Shown here piece after piece: positions 7,873-18,116 of a DNA stretch of 64,000 nt (positions are counted from its first letter, which is position 1; every line of letters begins with the position of its first letter). This DNA is from Streptococcus macacae NCTC 11558 (GTDB taxonomy: Bacteria; Bacillota; Bacilli; Lactobacillales; Streptococcaceae). A program made the position numbers and the translations under genes. The stretch is from the NCBI RefSeq assembly GCF_000187995.2, contig NZ_AEUW02000001.1:1302001-1366000 (forward strand). The letters are read 5' to 3'. The notes beneath the pieces are model-generated. The model was given only the letters and a program-made list of their open reading frames with translations, was not told the DNA's origin and ran no database searches.

Positions 7873-10227
7873 ATGACATATTATTTTTCAGGTACTATTG
7901 AACGCCTTATTTTCGAAAATAGCAGTAATTTTTTTAAAATTATTCTCTTAGAAATTGATGACACAGACAGTGGCTTTGAAGAAGCAGAAATTATTGTAAC
8001 AGGCACAATTGCTGAGGTCATAGAAGGAGAGTCTTACACTTTTTGGGGAGAGCTGATCCAGCATCCAAAATACGGGGAACAATTAAAAGCAGAACGCTAT
8101 GAACGTGCCAAGCCTTCTTCAACTGGTCTTATTAAATATTTTTCCGGCAAACATTTTAAAGGAATCGGACAAAAAACGGCGGAAAAAATAGTTCAGGTAT
8201 ATGGCGATAATCCTATTGATAAAATTCTCGAAAATCCTGATAAATTAGATACTATTTCTGGACTTTCTCAAAATAAAAAAGAAGAATTTGTCCAAAAATT
8301 GCGGCTGAACTACGGTACTGAACAAATTTTGGCTAAATTGGCAAAATATGGCCTTACTAATAAACTTGCCTTTCAAATTTATGATCATTATAGAGAAGAA
8401 AGTCTCAATATAATCAAAGACAATCCCTATCAGCTGGTCGAAGATATCCAAGGAATTGGCTTTAAAATTGCGGATCAGCTAGCTGAGCAAATCGGTATTA
8501 AGAGCGATGCAAAAGAGCGTTTTCGTGCCGCACTTCTCCACACTCTCTTAGAGACATCTCTTGATAAGGGAGATACTTATATAGAAGCTAAGGAACTGCT
8601 TGAAAGAGCTATTGAATTGCTTGAGGATGCTAGGCAAGTAGAATTAGAGGCTAATCAGGTTGCCCAAGAGTTAACCCAATTGATTAAAGAAGATAAAGTC
8701 CAAAATATTGAAACTAAAATTTTTGATAACTCTCTTTTTTATGCTGAAGCAGGTATTCAAAAAAATTTATCGCGCCTTCTTCAGCAAAAACTTGAAAAGA
8801 ATTTCGATACTAAAACCATTCAAGCAGAAATCAAACAGCTTCAGCAAAAATTTAAATTAACTTATGACAATGTACAAAAAGAAGCTATTCAAAAAGCTAT
8901 TCAGAGCAAGATTTTTCTATTAACTGGAGGCCCAGGAACTGGCAAAACTACTGTGATCAACGGAATCATAGAAACATATGCTAGTCTTCATAATATTGAT
9001 CTGAATCAAAAGGACTGCCCTATCATTTTAGCAGCGCCGACTGGACGGGCAGCCAGACGTATGCACGAGTTAACAGGTCTTTCCAGTGCAACAATTCATC
9101 GGCATTTAGGTTTAAATGGTGACAGCGACTATCAGACGATTGATGACTACCTTGATTGTGATTTGATCATTATTGACGAGTTTTCCATGGTGGATACTTG
9201 GCTAGCCAATCAGCTTTTTAATGCGATTGCCACTCACACGCAAGTCATTATTGTCGGAGACAGCGACCAGCTCCCTTCTGTAGGACCAGGTCAAGTGCTG
9301 GCTGATTTACTGAAAGTTCCCCAATTAACGCAGGTTTCACTATCTAAAATCTTCCGACAGTCTGAGGATTCCACCATTGTTACCTTAGCTAGTGAGATCA
9401 AGCAAGGTTATTTGCCAGATGATTTCACAGCTAAAAAAGCCGATCGGTCTTACTTTGAAGCACAGAGCAGCCATATCCCTCAGATGGTTGAACAAATTGT
9501 CAGCTCTGCTATTCGAAACGGGATTGATGCTCAAGAAATCCAAATTCTAGCACCTATGTATCGCGGACAAGCTGGAATTGATCACCTTAATCATTTAATG
9601 CAAGAATTGCTTAATCCTCTAAAAGATCGGACAGAATTTCAATTTAACAACATTCACTTTCGCAAAGCAGATAAAATACTTCATCTTGTAAACGATGCTG
9701 AATTAAATATCTTTAATGGTGATATTGGCTATATTACAGACCTTATACCGGCTAAAGACACTGAATCTAAACAGGATGAAATGATTATTGATTTTGATGG
9801 TGCTGAAATTCTCTATCCTCGCAGTGAATGGAACAAAATAACTCTAGCTTATGCCATGAGTATCCATAAATCACAAGGAAGCGAATTCAAAGTTGTTATT
9901 CTTCCTATCACCAGACAAGGCGGACGGCTTCTAAAACGCAATCTCATTTATACAGCTATTACACGCTCAAAAAGTAAGCTCATCATGCTGGGAGAATTAA
10001 CAGCCTTTGAGCTGGCTGTTAAAAATGAAGCAACAAGCCGTAAAACTTATCTGGTAGAACGTTTTACTTCTGTGGTTTCTGAAAATTCTAGCAAGCATAA
10101 AATTGAGCCAGACCAAGAAACAGCAGGAGAAAATGCAACATACATTTTAAGAGAAAATAATATTTTTGACATTAATCCCATGATTGGTATAACACAGACT
10201 GATATTGATTATTTTTTCAAAAAATAA
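7873..10227 (+). CDS. recD2: SF1B helicase RecD2
   Basis: A 784-residue RecD2 DNA helicase (5'-3') used in repair and replication in bacteria whose RecD is not part of RecBCD. N-terminal OB-like and helix-hairpin-helix regions occupy about 1-330. Walker A GGPGTGKTT lies at about 352-360, Walker B is IIIDEFSM, and helicase motifs include GDSDQLPSVGPG and AYAMSIHKSQGSEF near the C-terminus. AAGGAA lies before the ATG. Confidence 0.93.
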   Translation: MTYYFSGTIERLIFENSSNFFKIILLEIDDTDSGFEEAEIIVTGTIAEVIEGESYTFWGELIQHPKYGEQLKAERYERAKPSSTGLIKYFSGKHFKGIGQKTAEKIVQVYGDNPIDKILENPDKLDTISGLSQNKKEEFVQKLRLNYGTEQILAKLAKYGLTNKLAFQIYDHYREESLNIIKDNPYQLVEDIQGIGFKIADQLAEQIGIKSDAKERFRAALLHTLLETSLDKGDTYIEAKELLERAIELLEDARQVELEANQVAQELTQLIKEDKVQNIETKIFDNSLFYAEAGIQKNLSRLLQQKLEKNFDTKTIQAEIKQLQQKFKLTYDNVQKEAIQKAIQSKIFLLTGGPGTGKTTVINGIIETYASLHNIDLNQKDCPIILAAPTGRAARRMHELTGLSSATIHRHLGLNGDSDYQTIDDYLDCDLIIIDEFSMVDTWLANQLFNAIATHTQVIIVGDSDQLPSVGPGQVLADLLKVPQLTQVSLSKIFRQSEDSTIVTLASEIKQGYLPDDFTAKKADRSYFEAQSSHIPQMVEQIVSSAIRNGIDAQEIQILAPMYRGQAGIDHLNHLMQELLNPLKDRTEFQFNNIHFRKADKILHLVNDAELNIFNGDIGYITDLIPAKDTESKQDEMIIDFDGAEILYPRSEWNKITLAYAMSIHKSQGSEFKVVILPITRQGGRLLKRNLIYTAITRSKSKLIMLGELTAFELAVKNEATSRKTYLVERFTSVVSENSSKHKIEPDQETAGENATYILRENNIFDINPMIGITQTDIDYFFKK

Positions 10228-10314
10228 TAAGGGCCTGCCATTTAAAATCACTGTAAATTATGTTAAAATAGATGTATTGTAATAAATTTTTACTTTTAAA
10301 CAAGGAGATTTTTA

Positions 10315-10776
10315 ATGACTTACGAAGAAACAGCTAAATCATTTAGAACCAGCAATATTATCATTATCGTTTTAAATATATTATCGTTAATTTTAGGACT
10401 TATCAGCTTGCTAGGGCTTTTTATGACAAACCAAGCGATTAAACAGGGAAATACAGATCAATATAATCTTTCAGCTAGACAAATAGAAATCATTAAGCAA
10501 GCTTTGACGCCTTTGTCTCTGACTATTATTATTGTGGCAATAGCTATTAATCTTGCGATTGTTATTTTTTGCTTCATCAATCTATCTAGATTAAACCAAG
10601 AAACTGCCGTTACTCCTATCCCTTATTATATTGGACTTGTTCTTTCGGCTATATCAGTGATTAATACTACTTTGGCAGGAAATTTGTCCATTTTGTCTTT
10701 GGGTATTCAAGCTGCCTTCATTATTCTTTATTTCTATGCCATTCAAAAAGCGAGAGCTTTAGTCAAACTTCTTTAA
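10315..10776 (+). CDS. Small integral membrane protein of unknown function
   Basis: A 153-residue protein with four clear hydrophobic segments: about 14-38, 68-92, 102-122 and 124-145. A 30-residue polar loop (TNQAIKQGNTDQYNLSARQ) lies between the first two. It has its own AAGGAGA ribosome site and a terminator downstream, so it is probably a single-gene unit. I do not recognise a named family. Confidence 0.75.
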   Translation: MTYEETAKSFRTSNIIIIVLNILSLILGLISLLGLFMTNQAIKQGNTDQYNLSARQIEIIKQALTPLSLTIIIVAIAINLAIVIFCFINLSRLNQETAVTPIPYYIGLVLSAISVINTTLAGNLSILSLGIQAAFIILYFYAIQKARALVKLL

Positions 10777-10816
10777 GGCTAAGTTCAAGCTGTTTAATTA
10801 CTTTTTATGATAGGTT

Positions 10817-10850
10817 AAGAAATTGGGATCTTTTCTCAGTTTCTTTTTTT
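10817..10850 (+). terminator. Terminator after the 10315 gene
   Basis: A stem of about 12 bp with G-U pairs (AAGAAATTGGGA / TCTCAGTTTCTT) is followed directly by a T run. Confidence 0.7.
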
Positions 10851-11005
10851 GTTCAAAAAATTAGAATTCTCTCAGTTTCTTTCAAACCTTATTTGTCTGA
10901 CTTCTCTTTTTAACTTTCCTAGCCCGTTTACTGTACAAGTTACCTCTTTGTGTTGATTTTTTTTGAAATCTTTTGATATTTTTTGCTTTTCTTTTTCAAA
11001 AACTA

Positions 11006-11034
11006 TTGCTTTTTATATGAAAACGTTTTAAAAT
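11006..11034 (+). promoter_or_regulatory. manLMN promoter with cre-like operator
   Basis: TTGCTT (11006-11011), 17 nt, TAAAAT (11029-11034). TGAAAACGTTTTAA (11018-11031) overlaps the spacer and -10 and matches the CcpA cre consensus TGWAANCGNTNWCA with one mismatch. The site implies direct CcpA control of the mannose PTS. Confidence 0.6.
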
Positions 11035-11140
11035 AATATCGTTCTTAAAATTTCTTTAAAGAAAGAAGAATGGTATTTCTTCTATAAAGTTCCTTCTTCT
11101 TTTGTCTAAGAAAAAAATATTATAAGGAGGAAGAACAAGA

Positions 11141-12139
11141 ATGGCTATCGGAATCGTTATCGCCAGTCACGGTGAATTTGCTGCTGGTATCCACCAATCT
11201 GGTTCTATGATTTTTGGCGAACAAGAAAAAGTTCAAGTAGTCACTTTCATGCCAAATGAAGGTCCTGATGATCTTTATGCCAAGTTTAACGATGCAGTTG
11301 CTGCATTCGATGCTGATGATGAGATCTTGATCTTAGCTGACCTATGGAGTGGATCTCCTTTCAATCAAGCCAGTCGGGTCATGGAAGAAAGTCCTGATCG
11401 CAAGTTTGCTGTCATCACCGGACTTAATCTGCCTATGCTTATACAAGCCTATACAGAGCGCATGATGGATGCTTCTGCTGGTGTTGATCAAGTTGTGGCA
11501 AACATTATTAAAGAGGCAAAGGGTGGTGTTAAGGCCCTCCCTGAAGAACTTAATCCAGCTGAATCTGAAAAGACAGCAGCTCCTGCAGAGGAAAGCCCTG
11601 TTGCGCAGGGGGCTATTCCTGAAGGTACCGTTATTGGTGATGGAAAACTTAAAATTAATTTAGCTAGGGTCGATACACGCCTTTTACACGGACAAGTTGC
11701 CACCGGCTGGACACCTGCCTCTAAAGCTGACCGTATCATCGTGGCATCAGATACTGTCGCTAAAGATGAACTTCGTAAAGATTTGATCAAACAAGCTGCG
11801 CCAAACGGTGTAAAAGCAAATGTTGTTCCTATTAAGAAATTGATTGAAGCTGCTAAAGATCCTCGTTTTGGCAATACGCATGCTCTCATCCTCTTTGAAA
11901 CACCGCAAGAAGCACTAGAAGCAATTGAAGGCGGCGTTCCCATCAAAGAATTAAACATTGGCTCTATGGCTCACTCAACTGGTAAAACGATGGTTAATAA
12001 TGTCTTATCAATGGATAAAAATGACGTTGCTACCTTTGAAAAATTAAGAGACTTAGGTGTTTCATTCGATGTTCGCAAAGTACCTAATGATTCTCAAAAA
12101 GACTTGTTTGAGCTCATTGAAAAAGCAAATGTCCAATAA
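11141..12139 (+). CDS. manL: Mannose PTS EIIAB component
   Basis: A 332-residue fused EIIA-EIIB of the mannose family. The EIIA domain (about 1-140) has the phospho-accepting His10 in VIASHGEFA. An Ala/Glu/Pro linker (about 143-170) leads to the EIIB domain (about 172-332) with the second phospho-His in [14 protein letters not shown]. It phosphorylates glucose, mannose and related sugars entering through ManMN and in oral streptococci also takes part in catabolite control. A strong GGAGGAAG site precedes the ATG. Confidence 0.96.
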   Translation: MAIGIVIASHGEFAAGIHQSGSMIFGEQEKVQVVTFMPNEGPDDLYAKFNDAVAAFDADDEILILADLWSGSPFNQASRVMEESPDRKFAVITGLNLPMLIQAYTERMMDASAGVDQVVANIIKEAKGGVKALPEELNPAESEKTAAPAEESPVAQGAIPEGTVIGDGKLKINLARVDTRLLHGQVATGWTPASKADRIIVASDTVAKDELRKDLIKQAAPNGVKANVVPIKKLIEAAKDPRFGNTHALILFETPQEALEAIEGGVPIKELNIGSMAHSTGKTMVNNVLSMDKNDVATFEKLRDLGVSFDVRKVPNDSQKDLFELIEKANVQ

Positions 12140-12142
12140 AAA

Positions 12143-12212
12143 GAGAGAAAACTACAAAGAGCTGCTAGCCTTTGCCTGCTTTTTTAATCTTTAAATGATT
12201 TAGTTTTTTCTC
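12143..12212 (+). other. Intercistronic stem-loop between manL and manM
   Basis: GAGAGAAAACTA (12143-12154) can pair with TAGTTTTTTCTC (12201-12212) through A-T, G-C and G-U pairs across a loop of about 46 nt. The 147-nt gap is long for an operon. Such a structure may stabilise the 3' end of manL mRNA or partly terminate transcription. Fold not computed. Confidence 0.35.
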
Positions 12213-12286
12213 TATTTAACTATTTTACTTAATATTTCTTATCGTTTTACTCATTTATATCAGACTCATTGAAAGGATCTAGAAAC

Positions 12287-13102
12287 ATGTCAGATATTTC
12301 TATTATTTCCATGATTTTGGTCGTTATCATCGCTTTCTTTGCAGGGATGGATGGGATTCTTGACCAATTTCAATTTCATCAACCGCTGGTTTCTTGTACC
12401 TTGATCGGTCTTGTCACTGGTCATTTAGAAGCAGGTCTTATACTTGGCGGTTCACTTCAAATGATCGCTCTTGGCTGGGCTAATATTGGCGCAGCTGTTG
12501 CACCCGATATCGCACTTGCTGCTTCAGCAGCTGCTATTATCATGGTTAAAGGAGGAGACTTCTCTAATAGAGGTATCGGAGTAGCAACAGCACTTGCTGT
12601 ACCTCTTGCAGTTGCTGGTCTCGCACTTACAATGATTGTCCGCACCCTATCAGTAGCTGTTGTTCACGGTGCTGATGCAGCAGCAAAACAAGGGAATATC
12701 CGGGCAGTAGAACGTGCTCATTATCTTGCCCTTTTCATGCAAGGTCTCCGTATTGCTCTGCCAGCTGCTTTACTTCTTGCTTTGCCTACCTCTACAGTGC
12801 AGTCTATGCTTCACTTTATACCTGATTGGTTAAAAGATGGTATGGTCATCGGCGGTGGTATGGTCGTTGCCGTGGGTTATGCTATGGTTATTAACATGAT
12901 GGCAACTCGTGAAGTTTGGCCTTTCTTTGCTCTTGGTTTCGCACTTGCTGCTTTGACTAATTTAACCCTGATTGCTCTTGGTGCAATCGGTGTCGCTATC
13001 GCTCTTATCTACCTCAACCTGTCAAAACAAGGCGGTTCAGGCAATGGTGGTTCCTCAGGCGGTTCCAACGATCCCATTGGCGATATTTTAGAAGATTACT
13101 AG
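12287..13102 (+). CDS. manM: Mannose PTS EIIC component
   Basis: A 271-residue EIIC membrane permease with several hydrophobic segments from MSDISIISMILVVIIAFFAG onward; GVIGGG-like glycine stretches are typical. The last 20 residues are Gly/Ser-rich. The start at 12287 is chosen because AAAGGA (12272-12277) lies 9 nt upstream; an earlier ATG at 12269 overlaps that site. It works with ManN as the sugar channel. Confidence 0.94.
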   Translation: MSDISIISMILVVIIAFFAGMDGILDQFQFHQPLVSCTLIGLVTGHLEAGLILGGSLQMIALGWANIGAAVAPDIALAASAAAIIMVKGGDFSNRGIGVATALAVPLAVAGLALTMIVRTLSVAVVHGADAAAKQGNIRAVERAHYLALFMQGLRIALPAALLLALPTSTVQSMLHFIPDWLKDGMVIGGGMVVAVGYAMVINMMATREVWPFFALGFALAALTNLTLIALGAIGVAIALIYLNLSKQGGSGNGGSSGGSNDPIGDILEDY

Positions 13103-13118
13103 AAAGGAGCGAGAAATC

Positions 13119-14039
13119 ATGGCAGAAAAAATCAAACTTTCCAAATCAGATCGCAGAAAAATTTGGTGGCGTTCTACCTTCTTACAAGGTTCTTGGAATT
13201 ATGAACGTATGCAAAACTTAGGTTGGGCCTACTCACTGATTCCAGCTCTCAAAAAGCTTTACACAAAAAAAGAAGACCGGGCAGCAGCTCTTGAGCGGCA
13301 CTTAGAATTCTTTAATACTCACCCTTATGTTGCAGCTCCTATTATGGGGGTTACCCTAGCTCTTGAAGAAGAAAAAGCTAACGGTTCTGACATTGATAAT
13401 ACCGCTATTCAAGGAGTTAAAATCGGTATGATGGGACCGCTTGCTGGTGTCGGTGATCCAGTCTTTTGGTTTACAGTACGTCCGATCCTTGGTGCTCTTG
13501 GAGCTTCTTTAGCCCAGGCTGGTAATATCATGGGGCCAATTATCTTCTTTCTAGGCTGGAATATTATTCGTATGGCCTTTCTTTGGTACACTCAAGAATT
13601 GGGCTATAGAGCAGGTTCTGAAATTACTAAAGACTTATCAGGCGGTATCCTCAAAGATATCACTAAAGGAGCTTCTATCCTTGGTATGTTCATTCTTGCC
13701 GCTCTGGTAGAGCGTTGGGTTGCTGTTAAATTTGCCGTTGGGCTGCCAGCAACTAAATTATCAAATGATAATGGTCAGACCTTTATCCCTCTCCCTAAAG
13801 GATCTGTCTCTGGTGAGAAACTGAAAGAGGCTATTGAAGGCTATAAGAACGGTCTTAATCTCGGTCCAATCAAGGTTAACACACTTCAAGATCAGCTGGA
13901 TTCTTTAATCCCAGGACTTATGGGACTGCTCTTAACCTTATTATGTATGTGGCTGCTTAAGAAAAAAGTATCACCAATTACTATTATCATCGGGCTCTTC
14001 GTAGTAGGTATTGTTGCCCATGTCATTGGCTTGATGTAA
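13119..14039 (+). CDS. manN: Mannose PTS EIID component
   Basis: A 306-residue EIID, the second membrane subunit of the mannose-family permease. It begins with a polar region (KLSKSDRRKIWWRSTFLQGSWNYERMQNLGW) characteristic of EIID and ends with membrane segments. In many streptococci and lactococci ManM/ManN is also the receptor of class IIa bacteriocins, which is relevant because a class IIa gene lies at 27654. AAAGGAGCGAG precedes the ATG 16 nt after manM. Confidence 0.94.
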   Translation: MAEKIKLSKSDRRKIWWRSTFLQGSWNYERMQNLGWAYSLIPALKKLYTKKEDRAAALERHLEFFNTHPYVAAPIMGVTLALEEEKANGSDIDNTAIQGVKIGMMGPLAGVGDPVFWFTVRPILGALGASLAQAGNIMGPIIFFLGWNIIRMAFLWYTQELGYRAGSEITKDLSGGILKDITKGASILGMFILAALVERWVAVKFAVGLPATKLSNDNGQTFIPLPKGSVSGEKLKEAIEGYKNGLNLGPIKVNTLQDQLDSLIPGLMGLLLTLLCMWLLKKKVSPITIIIGLFVVGIVAHVIGLM

Positions 14040-14069
14040 TCAAGATCAGCATAAATAGTTTTTATGCAT

Positions 14070-14096
14070 GAGGTTGGATAAAATCCAACCTCTTTT
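14070..14096 (+). terminator. man operon terminator
   Basis: A 10-bp perfect stem GAGGTTGGAT / ATCCAACCTC with a 3-nt loop, followed by TTTT. It separates manLMN from the DUF956 gene. Confidence 0.85.
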
Positions 14097-14167
14097 AAAA
14101 TAGACTAGAGATTTGGTTAAGGCAGCGGTATTGTTCAAATACTTAGCACACTATCTATAATAGTTTT

Positions 14168-14218
14168 ATTTATCATTGCTAATGATAAATAGCCTAAGCT
14201 GGCTTTTTTTGATATAAT
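14168..14218 (+). promoter_or_regulatory. DUF956 gene promoter with upstream palindrome
   Basis: An extended -10 TGATATAAT (TATAAT at 14213-14218) lies about 28 nt before the ATG. Upstream, ATTTATCATT (14168-14177) and AATGATAAAT (14181-14190) form a perfect 10-bp inverted repeat with a GCT centre, positioned next to the -35 region. It looks like an operator. The regulator is not identifiable from sequence. Confidence 0.5.
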
Positions 14219-14246
14219 GAGACAGTATCTAATTCAGGAGTAGTTT

Positions 14247-14615
14247 ATGGCACAGTCAATTAATACAAAAGTTGAATACACAGGCAAGGGCGTCTCTTAT
14301 CTCGGAATAGGCGGGACAGTTGGTAAATTTCTCCTTGGAGATAGAGGATTTGAATTTTATAATGATAATAATGTCGAACATTTTATCCAAATTCCTTGGA
14401 CTAGTATTATAGAGATGGGAGCAAATGTTCATCGTCAAAAAGTCAGCCGTCATTTTGAGATCATCACAGACAAAGGCAAATTTCTTTTTGCTTCTTCTAA
14501 CTCTGGCAAAATTTTAAAGATCGCCAGACAGCATGTAGGAAATGACAAAATTGTCCGCTATCCTAGCCTGCTGCAAAAAATCGGCAGCTTCTTTAGGAGA
14601 AAAAATAAAGATTAG
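14247..14615 (+). CDS. manO: DUF956 protein of the mannose PTS locus
   Basis: A 122-residue soluble protein of the DUF956 family (ManO), almost always encoded next to manLMN in lactic acid bacteria. It begins MAQSINTKVEYTGKGVSYLGIGG and has a basic C-terminus (FFRRKNKD). It is thought to affect man operon function, but its mechanism is not established. It has its own promoter and terminator here. Confidence 0.85.
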   Translation: MAQSINTKVEYTGKGVSYLGIGGTVGKFLLGDRGFEFYNDNNVEHFIQIPWTSIIEMGANVHRQKVSRHFEIITDKGKFLFASSNSGKILKIARQHVGNDKIVRYPSLLQKIGSFFRRKNKD

Positions 14616-14638
14616 GTTAGCTTATTATATAAGCAGCA

Positions 14639-14683
14639 AAGAGAGTCAGTAAACTTTTTTAAAATAAGTTTACTGACTCTCTT
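14639..14683 (+). terminator. Terminator after manO
   Basis: An 18-bp perfect stem (14639-14656 with 14666-14683, 9-nt loop) followed by CTTCTTT. Confidence 0.8.
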
Positions 14684-14818
14684 CTTCTTTAATTGCACTG
14701 TTTTCAAGAGCAATATATTTATCAAGTTTAAGAACTAACTGGCCACTCTTGAGAGATGTTGTTATTTTTTCTTTATAAAATTAAAAATTCTAATGACAGC
14801 TTCTTTCGCATTCAGTTA

Positions 14819-15040
14819 TTTACATTCTTTTTCAAATCTTGTATAATAAAAACAACGGATAAGTAAGTTCAGTTATTCTTTCAGAAAGTCTGCGGTTGCT
14901 GTAAGCAGACAGAAAATTGACCCGAAATTCTACCGTGAAAATTCATTAAAAATGATAATTGAGAGCACAGTTGTTGTGAAGCTGGATGGAACCGCGCATA
15001 AGCGCTCCAGCATCATAATGGCTGTCTTTGTTTTTTAATT
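14819..15040 (+). promoter_or_regulatory. T-box leader of serS with its promoter
   Basis: Promoter TTTACA (14819-14824), 17 nt, TATAAT (14842-14847). The leader of about 185 nt has the diagnostic T-box TGGAACCGCG (14987-14996) inside a competing stem (GCTGGA at 14981 with TCCAGC at 15006) followed by TTTGTTTTTT. T-boxes sense uncharged tRNA; the placement requires a serine specifier, and TCT followed by A in the sequence AATTCTACC near 14929 is a candidate. Low charged tRNA-Ser should favour read-through into serS. Confidence 0.88.
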
Positions 15041-15042
15041 AG

Positions 15043-16332
<1,290 letters not shown>

Positions 16333-16347
16333 AAAAGCAGAACAAAT

Positions 16348-16400
16348 AAAAAGCACCCCAAAAATTAGACTAAAACTCTAACGATTGAGGGGCTTTTCTT
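16348..16400 (+). terminator. serS terminator
   Basis: AAAAAGCACCCC (from 16348) pairs with GGGGCTTTT (16389-16397) with one bulge; T-rich tail. Confidence 0.65.
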
Positions 16401-17009
16401 ATCATCTTATGTTATAAAGAGAAAACTGGTCTGGATAAACTGGAAAAATCAGATCTTCCATGATCTACATTTCACCATCCATTTGGCCTAAAGAGTCACA
16501 ACTTAGATTATTTGGCTTTACTCATCAAAAGAAATTGTTTGCAAGTTTAAGCAACAAGCCCTTAATAAAATTTTGTTAGAAGGTCAGCAGTTCTAACGAC
16601 AGTATAAGAAAATCTTTCTTTGGCATTTTGAAGCTGGAAATATTCTGTGGCTATGAAACCCACCTTTAAAAGTATTGGCCAGCTAAAATCAGCTATTACA
16701 GATTATATTATTTATACTCTTCAAACTAGGTCAGCTTCACCTTGCCTTAGCACTGCCCATAGCTAGCTTCCTAGTTTGCTTTTTGATTTTCATTGAGTAT
16801 TACTGCAGTAACAAACAAATCAAGACAAAATTAAAAGGACTGAGTCCTGTCTAATACAGAAACACAATCCTTTTGACAAAATTAATTGTCCAATTTTGGG
16901 GATAGCAGAAATCCCGTCTTTAGAAATTTACGCTTAACTTTTACTGTTCCAAGGAATAGTAAAAATGGAATAAGGAATAACTATTCATTGATGCACAATA
17001 AATATATTT
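16401..17009. other. Gene-free stretch with decayed sequence and an intergenic repeat
   Basis: No intact gene is seen. 16712-16800 is one copy of a streptococcal intergenic repeat (it ends CTTTTTGATTTTCATTGAGTAT). 16826-16890 (AAAAGGACTGAGTCC... to AATTTTGGGG) resembles an insertion-sequence end but has no transposase. The remainder has broken frames only. Confidence 0.45.
16712..16800. repeat. Intergenic repeat, copy 1
   Basis: It begins TACTCTTCAAACTAGGTCAGC and ends CTAGTTTGCTTTTTGATTTTCATTGAGTAT. Related copies lie at about 24883-24972 (same orientation) and 26612-26680 (opposite). This sequence type is scattered between genes in streptococci; no coding capacity. Confidence 0.6.
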
Positions 17010-17285
17010 TTATTGACAGAAATTTGCCCAGCCTAAGCCAGCTCCTGATATAGCTCCTAAATCCCAACCAATTGCTGCACCAGCAATAGGACCGAGACCT
17101 CCGCCTTCAGCAGCAGGGGCAGATACAGCAGCACCAATACCAGCACCAGTACCAGCACCAGCTAAACCTCCTGCAAGTGCAGAACTGCCTGTCCCTACAA
17201 TACATTGACCCCAGTTACCGCCTTCTACAGCAGCCAACATATCTACATCCATAGTATCAAATTGTTCCAATGTTTGAGTGTTCAT
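17010..17285 (-). CDS. Double-glycine class II bacteriocin precursor (NWGQC type)
   Basis: A 91-residue precursor: 23-residue leader MNTQTLEQFD...LAAVEGG, then a 68-residue mature peptide beginning NWGQCIVGTGSSA and ending GLGWANFCQ. The mature part is Gly/Ala-rich, hydrophobic, has many small-xxx-small (GxxxG) motifs and two Cys at its ends, a pattern of membrane-inserting class II bacteriocins. The start at 17285 is set by the conserved MNTQ leader; the longer frame to 17453 runs into untranslated sequence. The leader RNA upstream has a TGTTAGC/GCTAACA hairpin. No adjacent immunity gene is evident. Confidence 0.85.
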   Translation of the reverse strand: MNTQTLEQFDTMDVDMLAAVEGGNWGQCIVGTGSSALAGGLAGAGTGAGIGAAVSAPAAEGGGLGPIAGAAIGWDLGAISGAGLGWANFCQ

Positions 17286-17739
17286 AATAAAAACCTCATT
17301 TCTTTTAAATTTGTTAGCTTTACCTGCTAACACCCTCATTGTAAACCTTTTCATTATGTTTGTTAAGCGAAAAAGAGTAAGATAACCAGATATTAATGAT
17401 AATGATAACATAAAGAAATGGGATATTAACATCTTGAAATACCATCTGGTCATTTAAAATGTCAGCTGCTTATGACTTCTGCATTAGACCATAAAATAGC
17501 AAGTTTTTAGTTTTCACCAGTTTAAACACTTCCAAAATAAAAATTCTCATCACTTTAAATATCAAAAAAGCGACAACAACTGCTATGGATTTTACGATTT
17601 ATTTGTATTGTCAGCAGAGTAATTTCTCCTATTTTCACTTAGTAAATCTATGGTTGCCTTATAATATTAAAAAATGATTGGTCTTTCTCCAATAGAAAGA
17701 CCAATCATACAAAATTCATGAGCTTATGAATACTAATAA
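17286..17739. other. Promoter and leader region, first copy of the duplicated block
   Basis: It contains a promoter for the 17285 gene (reverse strand TTAACA, 17 nt, TACAAT just before the leader hairpin), a conserved GACCAG...TATTTCAA block, and at its far end the terminator of the 17740 gene. A possible 26-residue frame (MRIFILEVF...) has only a weak ribosome site. The same sequence recurs 831 bp to the right with few changes. Confidence 0.55.
17674..17708 (-). terminator. Terminator after the MTTSITNY peptide gene, copy 1
   Basis: A 14-bp perfect stem ATGATTGGTCTTTC / GAAAGACCAATCAT with a 7-nt loop and a reverse-strand T run. An identical copy is at 18505-18539. Confidence 0.85.
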
Positions 17740-17904
17740 TTAATGTGTGTAATAATAATAAGCTTTACCCACAGCATAGCCTGCACCATAGACAAGTGTC
17801 ACAGCAGCTATTCCTGTCCCAATAGCTGCCAGAACCTCTCCACCATTAACATCCATTAATTCGTCATCTGTCATCTCTGCATAGTTTGTTATCGAAGTTG
17901 TCAT
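17740..17904 (-). CDS. Double-glycine bacteriocin peptide, copy 1 (EVLAAIG type)
   Basis: A 54-residue precursor: leader MTTSITNYAEMTDDELMDVNGG (22 residues), mature 32 residues starting EVLAAIGTGIAAVTL with GTG, GAGYAVG and a YYYYTH tail. The short GxxxG-bearing helix suggests one half of a two-peptide (class IIb) bacteriocin, with the 17940 peptide as partner 35 nt upstream. The nucleotide sequence is identical to copy 2 at 18571-18735. Confidence 0.82.
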   Translation of the reverse strand: MTTSITNYAEMTDDELMDVNGGEVLAAIGTGIAAVTLVYGAGYAVGKAYYYYTH

Positions 17905-17939
17905 TGTCAGTACCATCCTTTGCTATTATTACTATTAGA

Positions 17940-18116
17940 TTAATGAGCTGCATCATTGTAGCCATTATAGGCTCCTAAACCAAAAACAACTATAGCCGGA
18001 GCCGGACTAATGGCAACGTATGTAGCGGCAGCCTCTTTCCAAGTCCAACCACCTTCAACAGCAGCGAGAGCTCTTGCATCCATGACATCAAATTGTTCTA
18101 ATGTTCGAGTGTTCAT
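17940..18116 (-). CDS. Double-glycine bacteriocin peptide, variant A (WTWKEAAA type)
   Basis: A 58-residue precursor: 23-residue leader MNTRTLEQFDVMDARALAAVEGG and a 35-residue mature peptide. Its first ten residues WTWKEAAATY and last 17 FGLGAYNGYNDAAH-type tail match variant B at 18775, but the centre (VAISPAPAIVV) is different and five residues shorter. It is probably the partner of the EVLAAIG peptide just downstream. The start is set by the leader motif and GAGG ribosome site. Confidence 0.84.
   Translation of the reverse strand: MNTRTLEQFDVMDARALAAVEGGWTWKEAAATYVAISPAPAIVVFGLGAYNGYNDAAH

Larger units (their letters stand above)
10777..11140. other. Intergenic region before the man operon
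   Basis: It holds the terminator at 10817-10850, a T-rich tract, the man promoter with a cre-like site (11006-11034) and an untranslated leader of about 100 nt. The leader has an A/G-rich and T/C-rich pair (around 11060-11100) that could fold. No gene seen. Confidence 0.6.

Noticed and set aside
16401-16900. Insertion sequence downstream of serS
   Set aside because: Only an end-like sequence; no transposase frame or clear inverted-repeat pair.
17286-17453. N-terminal extension of the NWGQC precursor (MTRWYFKMLISHFF...)
   Set aside because: The same extension occurs before the 17940 gene as part of the duplicated untranslated block; the MNTQ leader with its GAGG site is the natural start.
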